Made by a program: the position numbers and the translations under genes. A DNA stretch of 64,000 nucleotides, from positions 470,501 through 534,500 of the forward strand of contig NZ_CP049889.1 in assembly GCF_011299095.1 (NCBI RefSeq), read 5' to 3'. The notes beneath the pieces are model-generated. The model was not told where the DNA came from, ran no database searches, and worked only from the letters and a program-made list of their open reading frames with translations. Shown here one piece after another: positions 26,660 through 37,127 of this stretch; position 1 is the stretch's first letter; each line of letters begins with the position of its first letter. This DNA comes from Jeotgalibaca porci (GTDB lineage: Bacteria; Bacillota; Bacilli; Lactobacillales; Aerococcaceae).

Positions 26660-27691
26660 TTATTGGGTGCTCTGTTCTTTTTTTAGTTGTTTTATTCTTT
26701 TTAGATTTTCACCGATACCTGTGACCACGCAATCTAACGGATCCGCCGAAACGGCAGTTGGTATCTCGGTTTTCTTTTCGATAACCTTGGCAATATCATG
26801 CAATAAAGCGCCCCCGCCCGTCAAGACAATCCCCTGGGTAATCACATCTGCTGCAATTTCTGGTGGAACTTGCTCTAATACGGAGATGACCGCTTCAACA
26901 ATGGCATGTAATACCGGCTGAATTGCGAACGAAATATCTTGCGGTGCAATGGTTACTTTTCCAGGCAATCCTGATGCACAGTTTCTACCCTTTACTTCTT
27001 GTTTCTTGTAGTAAACCGACTCTTTTAAGTCTGCAGAGCCACTTTTCATTTTTATCATTTCAGCAATACGTAAACCAATCTGTAAGCCATATTTTTTTTC
27101 AACATAGGTACGAATTGCTTCGTCCATTTTATCTCCTGCGAAGGGAATTGTTCGACTGGCGACGATTCCACTTAAAGAAATTAAGGCAATATTTGTTGTT
27201 CCCCCACCAATGTCAACGATAAAGTTACCGGTTGGTGCTGAAATTGGCAGACCTGCTCCGATTGCGGCTGCATACGGTTCATCGACTAAAAATGTATCCT
27301 TTGCGCCAGCTTCTAAAGCAGCATCAACGACAGCGCGTTTTTCAACTTCTGTAATTCCGGTTGGAACACAAATCATGAGGTACGGTTTTTGAAACGAAAA
27401 CTTAGCGGATTTCTTAATAATATTCTTAATCAACGCAACGGTTGTTTCATAATCTGCAATGACGCCTTCTTTTAAAGGTCTGGAGGACACATAATAACCA
27501 GGTCGCTCATTCAACAATCGAAATGCTTCATTCCCAACAGCCACTATGTGACCTTGCGAAATATCACGAGCAACAATTGAGGGTTCTCTGTTTATAATCC
27601 CTCTGCCATCCATCCAAACAACAATATTTGCCGTTCCTAGATCAATTCCAATTCGCTTGGCTTTTAAACTAATTCCGGCCAATATATTCAT
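26660..27691 (-). CDS. mreB: Cell shape-determining actin homologue MreB
   Basis: 343-residue actin-fold ATPase that organises lateral wall synthesis. Phosphate loop 1 is GIDLGTANIVVW (about 14-25), phosphate 2 is VDIGGGTTNIALIS, and the adenosine loop is IVLTGGGALLHDI. First gene of mreBCD, 32 bp before mreC. A perfect 9-bp inverted repeat lies about 30 bp upstream and may be a control site. Its presence suggests rod or ovoid cells. MreB and Mbl paralogues are hard to tell apart here. Confidence 0.95.
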   Translation of the reverse strand: MNILAGISLKAKRIGIDLGTANIVVWMDGRGIINREPSIVARDISQGHIVAVGNEAFRLLNERPGYYVSSRPLKEGVIADYETTVALIKNIIKKSAKFSFQKPYLMICVPTGITEVEKRAVVDAALEAGAKDTFLVDEPYAAAIGAGLPISAPTGNFIVDIGGGTTNIALISLSGIVASRTIPFAGDKMDEAIRTYVEKKYGLQIGLRIAEMIKMKSGSADLKESVYYKKQEVKGRNCASGLPGKVTIAPQDISFAIQPVLHAIVEAVISVLEQVPPEIAADVITQGIVLTGGGALLHDIAKVIEKKTEIPTAVSADPLDCVVTGIGENLKRIKQLKKEQSTQ

Positions 27692-27718
27692 CCTTCCCTC
27701 TGGTTATCATATATCTTT

Positions 27719-27744
27719 CACATTCTACCACAAATTAGAATGTG
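27719..27744. promoter_or_regulatory. Perfect inverted repeat upstream of mreB
   Basis: CACATTCTA and TAGAATGTG (27719-27727 and 27736-27744) form a perfect 9-bp inverted repeat with an 8-base centre. On the minus strand the near arm contains a -10-like TAGAAT. It may be an operator or an RNA hairpin in the leader. Its function is unknown. Confidence 0.5.
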
Positions 27745-27854
27745 AAAAAATCGAAAGATTAAAATAAATAAAAATGTAACGTTTTCTTAAACATGGAAAT
27801 AATAAATGGGAGAAATTCTTTAATTTGAGCGCAAAAAAACGTAAGTTGCAGGTT

Positions 27855-27965
27855 GATTGCCGGTACTACCGGCAATCAGAAATATGTAACCAGCTGTAAG
27901 CCGGTAAAAAGGGGAAAACACCGGCTTTCACCGAATTTTAGAGTGCTGTATGCCGGTTCAACAGC
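27855..27965. repeat. Cluster of GCCGGT-core hairpins
   Basis: The gap between mreB and csp holds three inverted repeats. They are GATTGCCGGT / ACCGGCAATC (27855-27877), AAGCCGGT / ACCGGCTT (27898-27927) and GCTGT / ACAGC (27945-27965, whose loop holds another GCCGGT). The shared core and even spacing (starts 43-47 bp apart) suggest degenerate tandem units. No reading frame of interest is present. The rest of this 379-bp gap holds the mreB promoter region and the csp terminator. Confidence 0.7.
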
Positions 27966-28017
27966 CTTTTAGGACTTCTTAAACCGGGAACCTACCCCAA
28001 GAAAACCATTTAAACAC

Positions 28018-28053
28018 AAAAAAGCTGAGACAAATGAATGTCTCAGCTTTTTA
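28018..28053 (-). terminator. Terminator of the first csp gene
   Basis: Stem AAGCTGAGAC / GTCTCAGCTT (28022-28049) with A/T runs on both sides, just after the csp stop codon. The same stem core recurs after ezrA at 37129-37160. Confidence 0.85.
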
Positions 28054-28070
28054 TCAACTAGGGGAAAAAA

Positions 28071-28271
28071 TTAGATTTTTTCTACGTTAGCTGCTTGTGG
28101 ACCACGGTTTCCGTCAACGATGTCGAAAGATACTGCTTGTCCTTCTTCTAGAGATTTGAAACCTTCGCTGTTGATAGCTGAGAAGTGTACGAATACGTCA
28201 TCTCCGCCGTCGCGTTCGATAAATCCAAATCCTTTTTCTGCGTTAAACCATTTTACTGTTCCATTTTCCAT
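28071..28271 (-). CDS. Cold-shock protein, CspA family (copy 1)
   Basis: 66-residue OB-fold RNA chaperone: [18 protein letters not shown] with RNP1 KGFGFI and RNP2 VFVHF. The start ATG at 28269-28271 follows GAGGAGGAATTTTTC. It has its own promoter and a leader of about 100 nt that includes a small palindromic hairpin beside the ribosome-binding site, as expected for cold-controlled translation. A second, very similar copy lies at 45443. Monocistronic. Confidence 0.96.
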   Translation of the reverse strand: MENGTVKWFNAEKGFGFIERDGGDDVFVHFSAINSEGFKSLEEGQAVSFDIVDGNRGPQAANVEKI

Positions 28272-28377
28272 GAAAAATTCCTCCTCGTGCAATTTGCACA
28301 AATATTGTAGTTATTGCAAATGGTACGATCGGAATGTTCATGACATAACTTTCTTTACCTTACAAAAACGTACCCTT

Positions 28378-28406
28378 ATTATAACCATAGAATAAAATAA
28401 TTGCAA
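28378..28406 (-). promoter_or_regulatory. Promoter of csp copy 1 with long leader
   Basis: Minus strand: -35 TTGCAA at 28401-28406, a 17-bp spacer, and a perfect -10 TATAAT at 28378-28383. The transcript start near 28371 leaves a leader of about 100 nt containing GTGCAA-A-TTGCAC (28287-28299) next to the ribosome-binding site. Confidence 0.85.
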
Positions 28407-28414
28407 GTATCAGC

Positions 28415-29101
28415 TTATATAATTCCATATTCTTTTAAGCTGATATAAATTTGATCGCCAATAATAAAGTGATCTAAAAGCTCTATTCCCATCATTTCAC
28501 CACATTCAACCATGCGTCTCGTGAACACTAAATCGGCCTCGGAAGGCTCGGGATTTCCGGAGGGATGGTTATGTCCGAGAATAATGCGAGCGGCTGAAAA
28601 ACGCACTGCTTCTCTAAAAATTTCTCTCGGATGTGCAACGGAACTGTTCAATGAACCTATAAAAATGGTTTTCTTTTTTATGATTTCATTTTTAGTATTC
28701 AAATATAAGGCTATCACATGCTCTTGCTGTAAATCACGCATTTCCTGCATTAAAAGTGCACCTGCAGTCTTCGTTGAAGTAATGACCCCACTCTTGAGTT
28801 GAGTTGAATGTGCCAGACGCAAGCCCAACTCAATACAGGCTTTGATTTCAATTGCTTTCGCTTTGCCAATCCCATTAATGGTCATTAATTCTTCCAACGA
28901 AGCCATCTTCAACGAATGTAAATCTTCGAATTCATTCATGACGCGCATTGCCAATTGTAACACGTTGCTGTCTTTCGGTCCCGTTCGCAATAAGATGGCT
29001 AATAATTCATGGGTTGCAAGTGATTTTTCACCATATTGTGCCAAGCGTTCTCTCGGGCGGGATGATTTAGGTACTTCTTTCAATAATGACGTTGCTTGCA
29101 T
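28415..29101 (-). CDS. radC: RadC family protein
   Basis: 228 residues: a helix-hairpin-helix region (MTINGIGKAKAIEIKA near 70-85) followed by a JAB/MPN metal-binding domain with the motif HNHPSGNPEPSEADL. Named for DNA repair, but the molecular function is still unsettled. It stands between folC-HAD and mreB, the same relative place as in Bacillus. Length is normal. Confidence 0.93.
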   Translation of the reverse strand: MQATSLLKEVPKSSRPRERLAQYGEKSLATHELLAILLRTGPKDSNVLQLAMRVMNEFEDLHSLKMASLEELMTINGIGKAKAIEIKACIELGLRLAHSTQLKSGVITSTKTAGALLMQEMRDLQQEHVIALYLNTKNEIIKKKTIFIGSLNSSVAHPREIFREAVRFSAARIILGHNHPSGNPEPSEADLVFTRRMVECGEMMGIELLDHFIIGDQIYISLKEYGII

Positions 29102-29177
29102 ATTATCTCTCCTTCATTAACTCTCTATAGATAGATATGCAAAAAAACGTCAAAAGCTTTTTTAAAAGTGCAAAAAG

Positions 29178-29822
29178 TTAAAATAATTCTTGCACTTCAC
29201 TTAAATTGTTCACAATTGCGAATGTTTTATCACGTGCTTCGTGATTCGGTGCAATTAGATCGGGAACCATAATAACAGCAATGCCAGCCGCATGAGCCGC
29301 CCGCACACCATTCAATGAATCCTCTAAGATGAGGCAATCTTCTTTTTGATAGCCGGTCAAGGCACAAGCTTTTTCAAAAATTGCCGGATCCGGCTTCGAA
29401 AAAGTAACATCTTCACCGCTAACCCGGTGTGAAAAGTAGTGACTCAAATTCTCAGCTTCTAAATACAGAGCAATATCATGATGGAGATTTGACGAAGCTA
29501 AGACCAATTCTTTGCCTAAAGTAGTCAAATGGTCCAACAAAGGTACCAAACCAGGTTTATGCGGTACCCCTTTTTCAGCAACCATTTGATACAAGGTATC
29601 TCGGTAACCAAAAATAAGTTCCTCTGCAATGGCAGGGTCGCCAAAATCTTTTGTATATTTCGCCATACAGTCTTTTTCAGATAACCCTACTGAGCCGCGG
29701 TAATAGTCCATTGAGAAAGGCACTCCAAGTTTTTCGGCAATTTTTGCTTGCGCTTCGCAGACCAGTACTTCCGTATCGAACATCAGTCCATCCATATCAA
29801 AAATGATAACCTGTTTCTTCAT
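29178..29822 (-). CDS. HAD-superfamily phosphatase (beta-phosphoglucomutase-like)
   Basis: 214-residue haloacid-dehalogenase hydrolase. Motif I is IFDMDGLMFDTE (residues 7-18), motif II serine is in LVLASSN, the motif III lysine is in VTFSKPDPAIFEKA, and motif IV is LILEDSLNGVRAA. The four-helix cap after motif I is typical of the PGM-like subgroup. Its start overlaps the folC stop by four bases, so the two are translationally coupled. Substrate unknown; no folate link can be shown. Confidence 0.88.
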   Translation of the reverse strand: MKKQVIIFDMDGLMFDTEVLVCEAQAKIAEKLGVPFSMDYYRGSVGLSEKDCMAKYTKDFGDPAIAEELIFGYRDTLYQMVAEKGVPHKPGLVPLLDHLTTLGKELVLASSNLHHDIALYLEAENLSHYFSHRVSGEDVTFSKPDPAIFEKACALTGYQKEDCLILEDSLNGVRAAHAAGIAVIMVPDLIAPNHEARDKTFAIVNNLSEVQELF

Positions 29823-31126
29823 CGTTCGTCCTCCATTAAATAGTGGCGTACTTCTGACAAGAAATACAAAGAACCGGTAATAAGTAAGAGTTCATCATTA
29901 GAAACGGAAACAGTTAACTCACGAATCAACTCTTGCCAATCTTCATGGTACGCGGCATCTTCCACTCCTAAGCGTTCTTTCAAATCGGTCAACGTTGCGA
30001 CGCGTGGGAAATCAAATGTCGTCAGATGAATTTCATGATTAGGTATCCGCATTAACCAAGGCCCGATAGCTTCCAGCTCTTTAGTAGTCAGAGCCGCAAA
30101 GACAACTTTTATTTTTTTATTCTTAAAATTTGTTTGAAGCGTATCTAATAAGACAGCCATAGCCGGCTCATTGTGGGCACCGTCCAAGATAATAAGTGGT
30201 TCTTGGGAAATGATTTCCATCCGCACGGGCCAAAATGCCTGATCGAAACCTGTCAAAATACTTTCTTTCGTATAGGCTAACTGCTCTGCATTACAATACA
30301 GCAGAAAAGCTTGCAGTGCGGTTGCAGCATTCTCAATTTGATGATGCCCCATCAAGCTTATTTCAATGTCAGCCAACTGAAACTCCTGAGCAGAAAAATC
30401 AAAGTGTTCATGAAGATCAGTCACATTTGGCTTATTCTGCGCTGAAAAGTCGGTATTATAAGCCAAAACGGCGCTGTTCTTCTCCCGGGCAATATCCAAA
30501 ATGACGGTGCGTGCCGGTTCTTGAATGTTCCCTATTACGAGTGGAATTTCCGATTTAATGATACCTGCTTTTTGGAATGCGATTTCTTCAATGGTATTCC
30601 CCAATATCTGTACATGATCCATCCCAATGGTGGTAATCATCGTCAGTTGCGGTTTGGCAATATTCGTACTGTCGAATAAACCACCCAAGCCCACTTCAAG
30701 CAGAACAACATCCGGTCGAACCTTGGAAAAATGAAGAAACATCATGGCGGTCACAACTTCAAATTCTGTTAGGGGACCCCATTCTGTTTCAGAAATCTCC
30801 ATATAAAGCGGATAAATGATATTCGCTAATGCAATAATCGCTTCATCGGAAATCTGTTCACCGTTCACCATAATCCGTTCATTAAAACGCGTAATATGTG
30901 GAGAGGTAAAGCTACCAACTGAATGACCGGCTGACTGAAATAGTGCAGTGAGATAGGCAACGGTTGAACCTTTTCCGTTGGTTCCGGCAATATGGATAGA
31001 CGAGAATTTTTCCTCGGGATGATCCAACTTTTCCATTAACCATTCCATTCGCTTTATGCCTGGTTTGGGTCCCATGCCCTTACGCGTGTGAATCCATTCC
31101 AGCGCTTCATCATAAGTTGTAAACAT
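29819..31126 (-). CDS. folC: Folylpolyglutamate synthase / dihydrofolate synthase
   Basis: 435-residue Mur-ligase-like enzyme that adds glutamate to folates. The P-loop is HIAGTNGKGSTVAYL (about 45-60), then SPHITRFNERI and TTIGMDHVQILGNT. ATG at 31124-31126 is chosen (AAGGGTG upstream); a TTG six codons earlier is less likely. It follows valS, as in Bacillus. Coupled to the downstream HAD gene by a 4-bp overlap. Confidence 0.95.
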   Translation of the reverse strand: MFTTYDEALEWIHTRKGMGPKPGIKRMEWLMEKLDHPEEKFSSIHIAGTNGKGSTVAYLTALFQSAGHSVGSFTSPHITRFNERIMVNGEQISDEAIIALANIIYPLYMEISETEWGPLTEFEVVTAMMFLHFSKVRPDVVLLEVGLGGLFDSTNIAKPQLTMITTIGMDHVQILGNTIEEIAFQKAGIIKSEIPLVIGNIQEPARTVILDIAREKNSAVLAYNTDFSAQNKPNVTDLHEHFDFSAQEFQLADIEISLMGHHQIENAATALQAFLLYCNAEQLAYTKESILTGFDQAFWPVRMEIISQEPLIILDGAHNEPAMAVLLDTLQTNFKNKKIKVVFAALTTKELEAIGPWLMRIPNHEIHLTTFDFPRVATLTDLKERLGVEDAAYHEDWQELIRELTVSVSNDELLLITGSLYFLSEVRHYLMEDER

Positions 31127-31144
31127 ACTTTCACCCTTATCCAA

Positions 31145-31180
31145 AAAGATGGCTGGGAATTATTCTCAGCCATCTTCATT
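31145..31180 (-). terminator. Terminator of valS
   Basis: Stem AAGATGGCTG / CAGCCATCTT (31146-31176) with a T-rich 3' side on the minus strand, 10 bp after the valS stop codon and just ahead of folC. Confidence 0.8.
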
Positions 31181-31186
31181 TTATAA

Positions 31187-33832
31187 TTATAGTTGCGCTT
31201 TCAAGCTCGCAATACGTTCATTAACAGTTGCTAATTTTTCACGGTAATCTTTTTCTTTTGCACGTTCGCCTTCTACAACAGCGTCCGGTGCTTTGCTTAC
31301 GAAACGTTCATTGCCTAGTTTTTTAACAACACGGTCTACTTCTTTTTCCAGCTTAGCTGCTTCGCCTTCCAGACGTACAATCTCGTCTTCCAACTTGATT
31401 AGACCAGCCAATGGCATGCGCACTTCTCCACCAGAAATAATCGCCGTCACAGCTTCTTCAGTTGTTTCTATGTTTTGACCAATTTCTAGTGTTTCTGGAT
31501 TACAGAAACGCACAATGTATGCTTTATTTGCTGTGAAAATATTTTCCGTCGCATCATCATTCACATTGATTTGCATTGGAACTTTTTTGGACAACGGTGT
31601 ATTCATTTCATTACGGATGTTACGTACACCACGAATCAATCCAATCAATTTATCCATTGCTGTTTCTGCTTCATGATTCATGAATGCTTCATCCACAATC
31701 GGATACTCTGCTACAACGATTGATTCACCTTCATGCGGTGCATTTTGCCAAATCTCTTCGGTAACAAACGGCATAATTGGGTGTAGTAAACGTAAAATGT
31801 TATCCAGTACGTATGCTAAAATGCTACGCGCTGTTTTCTTCGCTGCTTCGTCCTCACCTTGTAGGACTTCTTTAGTCATCTCAATATACCAGTCACAGTA
31901 CTCATCCCAAATGAAGTGGTACAACAATTTTCCGGCTTCACCGAATTCAAATTTCTCCAACAATTCGGTTGCTTTGGCAATCGTACGGTTCAGTTTAGAT
32001 AGAATCCATTGGTCAGCTAATGTTTTTTCACCAGTAATATCAATTTCATCATAAGTTAAACCGTCTAAATTCATTAAAACGTAACGGCTAGCATTCCAGA
32101 TTTTATTGATAAAGTTCCACGATGCATCCATCTTCTCATAACTGAAACGCACATCTTGACCTGGTGAAGAACCATTTGATAGGAACCAGCGCAATGCATC
32201 GGCACCATATTGGTCAATCACATCCATCGGATCAATTCCGTTTCCAAGTGATTTACTCATCTTACGACCTTGCTCGTCACGAATTAGTCCGTGAATCAAG
32301 ACATTTTCAAATGGACGTTGTTCTGTAAATTCCAACGATTGGAAAATCATGCGGCTTACCCAGAATGAAATAATGTCATAGCCCGTAACAAGCGTGCTTG
32401 TTGGGAAATAACGTTTGAAGTCTTCTGCGTTTTCATCCGGCCAACCCATTGTTGAAAATGGCCATAATGCGGAACTGAACCATGTATCCAATACGTCTGG
32501 ATCTTGTTCCCAATTTTCTACGTCAGTTGGATCTTCCATGCCAACGTACATTTCGCCTGTTTCTTTGTGATACCAAGCTGGAATACGGTGACCCCACCAT
32601 AGTTGACGTGAAATAACCCAGTCGTGGATGTTATCCATCCAACGCGTGAAGGTGTCTCCAAAACGGTTCGGGAAGAAGGAAACTTTTCCATCTGTCTCTT
32701 GATTTTGCAATGATTTTTCCGCTAATGGCGCCATTTTTACAAACCATTGTGTTGAGATCAACGGCTCAACAACAACATCGGTACGCTCTGAATGTCCGAC
32801 ACTGTGAACCGTTTCTTCGATTTTCACTAAGAAGCCTTCTGCTTCCATATCTTTTACAACTGCTTTACGTGCTTCAAAGCGGTCCATACCTTCGTATTTA
32901 CCAGCTTCTTCGTTCATCGATGCGTCCTTATTCATCACGTTGATTTGTGGCAAGTTATGACGTAGACCAACCTCAAAGTCATTCGGATCATGGGCGGGTG
33001 TAATTTTCACAACGCCGGTTCCAAAATCTTTATCGACATAATCGTCGGCAATAATAGGAATTTCACGGTTCACTAACGGTAACAGAATCGTTTTACCAAT
33101 TAGGTGCGCATAGCGTTCGTCTTCTGGATGAACGGCTACAGCCGTATCGCCTAACATTGTTTCTGGACGGGTTGTCGCCAGTTCAACAAAGCCGGACCCG
33201 TCTGCCAATGGGTAGCGGAAGTGATAGAAGGCACCATTTACATCTTTATGGATTACTTCAATATCAGATAGCGCTGTTTGAGCTTTTGGATCCCAATTAA
33301 TTAAATATGCGCCACGATAAATCAAGCCTTTTTCATAGAGGGTTACGAACACTTTACGAACCGCATCCGATAAGCCATCATCTAAAGTGAAACGTTCACG
33401 ATCATAATCAACTGAAATCCCCATTTTGCTCCATTGTTCACGGATAAAGCCGGCATAATCTTCTTTCCATTCCCATACTTTATCAACAAACGCCTCACGA
33501 CCTAAGTCATGACGAGAAATCCCATCTTCGGCTAATTTCGCTTCTACTTTCGCTTGTGTCGCAATACCCGCATGGTCCATTCCTGGCAACCAAAGCGTGT
33601 CGTAACCTTGCATACGTTTCATACGGATTAACATATCTTGAAGTGTTACATCCCATGCGTGCCCCAAATGCAAACGTCCGGTAACGTTTGGTGGCGGGAT
33701 AACAATTGAATAAGGTTTTGCATCTTTATTGCCGCTTGGACGGAATAACTTTGCCTCTACCCATTTTTTATATTTGCCTTTTTCAACTTCTTGCGGTTGA
33801 TATTTTGTAGACATTTGATTCATCTCTGTCAT
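31187..33832 (-). CDS. valS: Valyl-tRNA synthetase
   Basis: 881-residue class I synthetase. The HIGH box is in [13 protein letters not shown] near residue 50 and KMSKSLGNG near 530. An editing domain lies between them, and the C-terminal 70 residues form a coiled coil. ATG at 33830-33832 is chosen because AGAGG is nine bases upstream; upstream in-frame codons belong to the T-box leader region. Controlled by a Val T-box. Confident. Confidence 0.98.
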   Translation of the reverse strand: MTEMNQMSTKYQPQEVEKGKYKKWVEAKLFRPSGNKDAKPYSIVIPPPNVTGRLHLGHAWDVTLQDMLIRMKRMQGYDTLWLPGMDHAGIATQAKVEAKLAEDGISRHDLGREAFVDKVWEWKEDYAGFIREQWSKMGISVDYDRERFTLDDGLSDAVRKVFVTLYEKGLIYRGAYLINWDPKAQTALSDIEVIHKDVNGAFYHFRYPLADGSGFVELATTRPETMLGDTAVAVHPEDERYAHLIGKTILLPLVNREIPIIADDYVDKDFGTGVVKITPAHDPNDFEVGLRHNLPQINVMNKDASMNEEAGKYEGMDRFEARKAVVKDMEAEGFLVKIEETVHSVGHSERTDVVVEPLISTQWFVKMAPLAEKSLQNQETDGKVSFFPNRFGDTFTRWMDNIHDWVISRQLWWGHRIPAWYHKETGEMYVGMEDPTDVENWEQDPDVLDTWFSSALWPFSTMGWPDENAEDFKRYFPTSTLVTGYDIISFWVSRMIFQSLEFTEQRPFENVLIHGLIRDEQGRKMSKSLGNGIDPMDVIDQYGADALRWFLSNGSSPGQDVRFSYEKMDASWNFINKIWNASRYVLMNLDGLTYDEIDITGEKTLADQWILSKLNRTIAKATELLEKFEFGEAGKLLYHFIWDEYCDWYIEMTKEVLQGEDEAAKKTARSILAYVLDNILRLLHPIMPFVTEEIWQNAPHEGESIVVAEYPIVDEAFMNHEAETAMDKLIGLIRGVRNIRNEMNTPLSKKVPMQINVNDDATENIFTANKAYIVRFCNPETLEIGQNIETTEEAVTAIISGGEVRMPLAGLIKLEDEIVRLEGEAAKLEKEVDRVVKKLGNERFVSKAPDAVVEGERAKEKDYREKLATVNERIASLKAQL

Positions 33833-33891
33833 TTTTTCAATCCTCTCCAGTGTTGTGTACGAAATGCGATTTGGGGTTCTATTTAAATACA

Positions 33892-34125
33892 AAAAAATCG
33901 CCCTGCAAATATGCAGGACGAATTGAATTCGTGGTACCACCTGAGTTTATGGGCATAATAATCCCATGTCTCGTTTTGATAACGGAGCTGTCTCCGAGCA
34001 GAACTACACAGCTGTGCCTTCATTCCACTAGCTCCTGGGCTACCTTCATCCAAACGATTAGAAAAGCTTCCACCATCTGCTCTTCTCGCTGTATAACCGT
34101 ATTGGTTTACTCTTCCCAGTACAAT
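33892..34125 (-). promoter_or_regulatory. T-box leader of valS, valine specifier
   Basis: The minus strand shows the T-box CAGGTGGTACCACGAA (33928-33943). The terminator CGCCCTGC / GCAGGaCG lies at 33899-33920 with a U-run after it. In Stem I the lower stem pairs CTGGG (34115-34119) with CCCAG (34035-34039). The specifier loop has the expected AGTA on the 5' side and GAAG-GTA-G on the 3' side. GTA at 34041-34043 is a valine codon, one base from the closing stem. Confidence 0.94.
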
Positions 34126-34167
34126 CGCATTTTTCTCTTTAACAGTCTACCATCAAATCACTAAATT

Positions 34168-34659
34168 TTAAAGTAAATCTTTTGCTGCTTCAACGGCTGC
34201 CTCGTAATTCGGCTCGTCAGTCAATTCAGACAACATTTCACGGTAAGCAACTTCATTATCCTCTGTCAAAACAAAAACGCTGCGCGCTAATTTGTCCAAT
34301 TCAGGAATAAAAATACCGAATGCTTTAGCAAATTCACGATCGGCATCAGACCACATGTCCATGTCTAATCCTTTTGCTGCACACCATTCGTTTAATTCTT
34401 CAATTGTGTTTCTAGAAACAGATACAAGACGCACACCTTCAATATTCGATGCAATTTCGTTAAATGAACGTGTTTGTTGGTCACAAACGCCTGTATTAAT
34501 ATCTGGAAATACGCTTAAGATAGTAACTTTGCCTTTGAGTTCTTCAGCCGAAACGGTGTTACCCTTCATGTCTTTTAGTGAGAATGCAGAAATAACCTCT
34601 CCTACTGCCGGCAGTTGACCTTCTACTGTCATGGGATTACCTTTTACTGTGATTTCCAT
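34168..34659 (-). CDS. tpx: Thiol peroxidase
   Basis: 163-residue atypical 2-Cys peroxiredoxin reducing hydroperoxides through thioredoxin. The peroxidatic cysteine is in FPDINTGVCDQQTRSFN (about residue 59). The resolving cysteine, usually some 35 residues later, appears in LNEWCAAKGLD (about 93). Length is typical. Monocistronic with its own promoter, next to the valS T-box. Confidence 0.95.
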   Translation of the reverse strand: MEITVKGNPMTVEGQLPAVGEVISAFSLKDMKGNTVSAEELKGKVTILSVFPDINTGVCDQQTRSFNEIASNIEGVRLVSVSRNTIEELNEWCAAKGLDMDMWSDADREFAKAFGIFIPELDKLARSVFVLTEDNEVAYREMLSELTDEPNYEAAVEAAKDLL

Positions 34660-34690
34660 ACTTATTCCTCCTATTAACTTAGATACGTTA

Positions 34691-34719
34691 ATTATACCAG
34701 TGTTAGAAAGAATTGTAAG
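34691..34719 (-). promoter_or_regulatory. Promoter of tpx
   Basis: Minus strand: -35 CTTACA at 34714-34719, a 17-bp spacer, and a perfect -10 TATAAT at 34691-34696. Confidence 0.75.
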
Positions 34720-34731
34720 CGATAAGCCTTG

Positions 34732-35940
34732 TTATAGTAAATCGCTGAAAATTGTTTCTTCTTCAATTGCAGTCGCTGACGTAATCGGCGTAACAATCAT
34801 ACCTTCAACAGCACGTTCTACTAACCCGACGATATCTAATTGCTCTTCATACCTCTCTGCACGGTCAATCTGTGGTTTTGTCTTTGGAGCCGCTGGAGCA
34901 AAAATTGTACAGCAATCTTCAAAGGGTTGAATTGATAAATCAAACGTATCAATTTTTTGGGCAATGTCGATAATCTCATTTTTATCCATTGTTGCAACCG
35001 GACGAATAATCGGTGTCGTTGTCACAGCGTTGATGGCAATCATACTCTCCAACGTCTGCGATGCAACCTGTCCTAAGCTTTCACCATTGAAGATAGCCAA
35101 TGCTTTTCTTTTCTCACGGACAGCGTCAGTAATACGCAACATCATCCGACGGGTAATCGTCATTGCATAACCTTCCGGAATTTTCGCTTTAATTTCTTCT
35201 TGAATTTCCGTAAAAGGTACTTCGATAAATTGAATTTGACCACCAAAACGGGTAATCTTAGCTGTTAAATCTTTGGCTTTCTTTAATGCCTGTGGACTCG
35301 TATATGGTGGACTATGGAAGTGAACAGCTTCGATTTCCACGCCACGTTTCATCGCCAAGTAACCTGCTACAGGTGAATCTATCCCGCCCGAAAGCATTAA
35401 TACACCGCGACCACTTGATCCAACGGGCAGTCCGCCTGCTCCTTGGTATGTTTCCGTACTAATTAAGAAGTGCTCTTTCTTCACATCTACACGAACAGTG
35501 ATGTCCGGTTTTTTCACTTGAACAGTGATATTTGGGATGTTTTGTAAAACAGCAGCTCCAAATTCAGCATTCAACCAGTTTGTATCATGCTCATAAGAAT
35601 GATCAGAACGACGGGTGGCAATCTTGAATGTTTTGCCTTCCGTTTCTAACCCTTGCATCAGCTCAACGACCGCTGCGCGTGCTGTTTCGTAATCACGCGG
35701 AATAACATAAACCGGTGAAAAGTTTTGAATCCCGAATATATCTTTCAAACGTGACGTGATAACCGCTTCATCGGCATCGTTTAAATCCAAGAAAATGAAA
35801 TCATGGTTAGGTTGAATTTTAATTTGCGGATAGTCTTGCGTCGCTTCTCGGATATTCCGAGACAGTTGTTGGATAAATCTTTTTTTATTTTTCCCTTTGG
35901 TAGAGAGTTCACCAAAACGAATTTGAATGCGTGTTTCCAT
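34732..35940 (-). CDS. thiI: tRNA 4-thiouridine synthase ThiI
   Basis: 402 residues: a ferredoxin-like and THUMP region (about 1-165) followed by a PP-loop ATPase domain with [17 protein letters not shown] near 178-195. It makes s4U8 in tRNA and can feed sulfur to thiamine synthesis. The C-terminal rhodanese domain of the enterobacterial form is absent, the usual Firmicutes form, in which a dedicated desulfurase supplies sulfur. That partner lies 14 bp upstream. Confidence 0.96.
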   Translation of the reverse strand: METRIQIRFGELSTKGKNKKRFIQQLSRNIREATQDYPQIKIQPNHDFIFLDLNDADEAVITSRLKDIFGIQNFSPVYVIPRDYETARAAVVELMQGLETEGKTFKIATRRSDHSYEHDTNWLNAEFGAAVLQNIPNITVQVKKPDITVRVDVKKEHFLISTETYQGAGGLPVGSSGRGVLMLSGGIDSPVAGYLAMKRGVEIEAVHFHSPPYTSPQALKKAKDLTAKITRFGGQIQFIEVPFTEIQEEIKAKIPEGYAMTITRRMMLRITDAVREKRKALAIFNGESLGQVASQTLESMIAINAVTTTPIIRPVATMDKNEIIDIAQKIDTFDLSIQPFEDCCTIFAPAAPKTKPQIDRAERYEEQLDIVGLVERAVEGMIVTPITSATAIEEETIFSDLL

Positions 35941-35954
35941 TGGTATTTCCCTTC

Positions 35955-37094
35955 TTACTTCTGAATTTTTTGAAATTTTGTATGGAGTTGATGGAATACT
36001 TCTTTAAATCTTTCTATTTCTGCCTGTGTATTTTCCCCAGACAAACTGACTCGAACTGCGCATTTGGACCATTCGCTTGGAACGCCCATTGCTTCTAGTG
36101 TCGCTGGTACATCACCTTTTTTACTGGAACAGGCACTCGTAGTCGAAAGGATAATGTCTTCATTGGCAAAGGCATGAACCATGACTTCACCGCGGACTGC
36201 CTTCATGGCAAAACAAATAATGTGAGCTGCCCCTTGCTCAGTACTAAAAATACGGACATCTTCATAGCCAGTTAGAAAGTCGATTAATATCCCTTTCAGT
36301 TGCATTTCTGTTTGGTGTGCAACCGTACGATCTTCCAATGCCATTCGTAAGGCTTTTGCAGTAGACGCAATACCTGGTACGTTTTCAGTGGTACTGCGTT
36401 GACCAGACTCTTGGCCGCCCCCTGTCAACAAAGGTGCCAACCGTTTGCCAGCTTTATGATACAAAATCCCGACGCCCTTTGGTCCACGGAATTTATGTGC
36501 CGATAGAACCAAGAAATCAATCCGGGGATGTTGAATGACCGCATCAAATTCAGTCAGACCTTGAACAGCATCCACATGATAATGAATCGTGGGATAAGCT
36601 TCAAGAATATTTCCAACCTCTTTAATCGGTTGAATCGCTCCGACTTCATTATTAACTGCCATGAGGGATACAAGAATTGTATCCGGACGAATGGCATTTT
36701 TGACTGCTTCAGCCGAAACCACACCCTGTGCATCTACTGGAATAACTGTGACTTCAAAGCCCAACTTTTCAAGTTGTTGCATCGTTTTTGAAACAGCCGG
36801 ATGCTCGATAGCAGAAGTGATTAAATGTTTTCCGTAGGCTGCTTTTTCAATCGCAGTTCCTTTGATTACCCAGTTATCACCTTCAGTTCCGCCACTTGTA
36901 AAATAAATTTCTTTTGAGGAAACGTGCAGTAAATCAGCGACTTGTTTACGTGATTGTTGCAAGAGTTGGTCGGCAGTAACGCCTAATTTATGAAGGCTGG
37001 ATGGATTTCCGATGACAGCCTGACTAACTTTTATGTACGTATCCAGCGCTTCAGGATATATCGGTGTTGTGGCACTATTGTCAAAATAAATCAT
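35955..37094 (-). CDS. Cysteine desulfurase, NifZ-type partner of ThiI
   Basis: 379-residue PLP enzyme, [20 protein letters not shown] at the start. The PLP lysine is in [11 protein letters not shown], and the catalytic cysteine loop is [14 protein letters not shown], which differs from the GSACTAG loop of the desulfurase at 9656. The gene pairs with thiI (14 bp gap), as nifZ-thiI does in Bacillus, so the sulfur very likely goes to s4U8 of tRNA. It is downstream of ezrA but separated by a terminator. Confidence 0.94.
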   Translation of the reverse strand: MIYFDNSATTPIYPEALDTYIKVSQAVIGNPSSLHKLGVTADQLLQQSRKQVADLLHVSSKEIYFTSGGTEGDNWVIKGTAIEKAAYGKHLITSAIEHPAVSKTMQQLEKLGFEVTVIPVDAQGVVSAEAVKNAIRPDTILVSLMAVNNEVGAIQPIKEVGNILEAYPTIHYHVDAVQGLTEFDAVIQHPRIDFLVLSAHKFRGPKGVGILYHKAGKRLAPLLTGGGQESGQRSTTENVPGIASTAKALRMALEDRTVAHQTEMQLKGILIDFLTGYEDVRIFSTEQGAAHIICFAMKAVRGEVMVHAFANEDIILSTTSACSSKKGDVPATLEAMGVPSEWSKCAVRVSLSGENTQAEIERFKEVFHQLHTKFQKIQK

Positions 37095-37127
37095 TTCGTC
37101 ACACTTTCTGTATTTTTTTGCAAAGAT

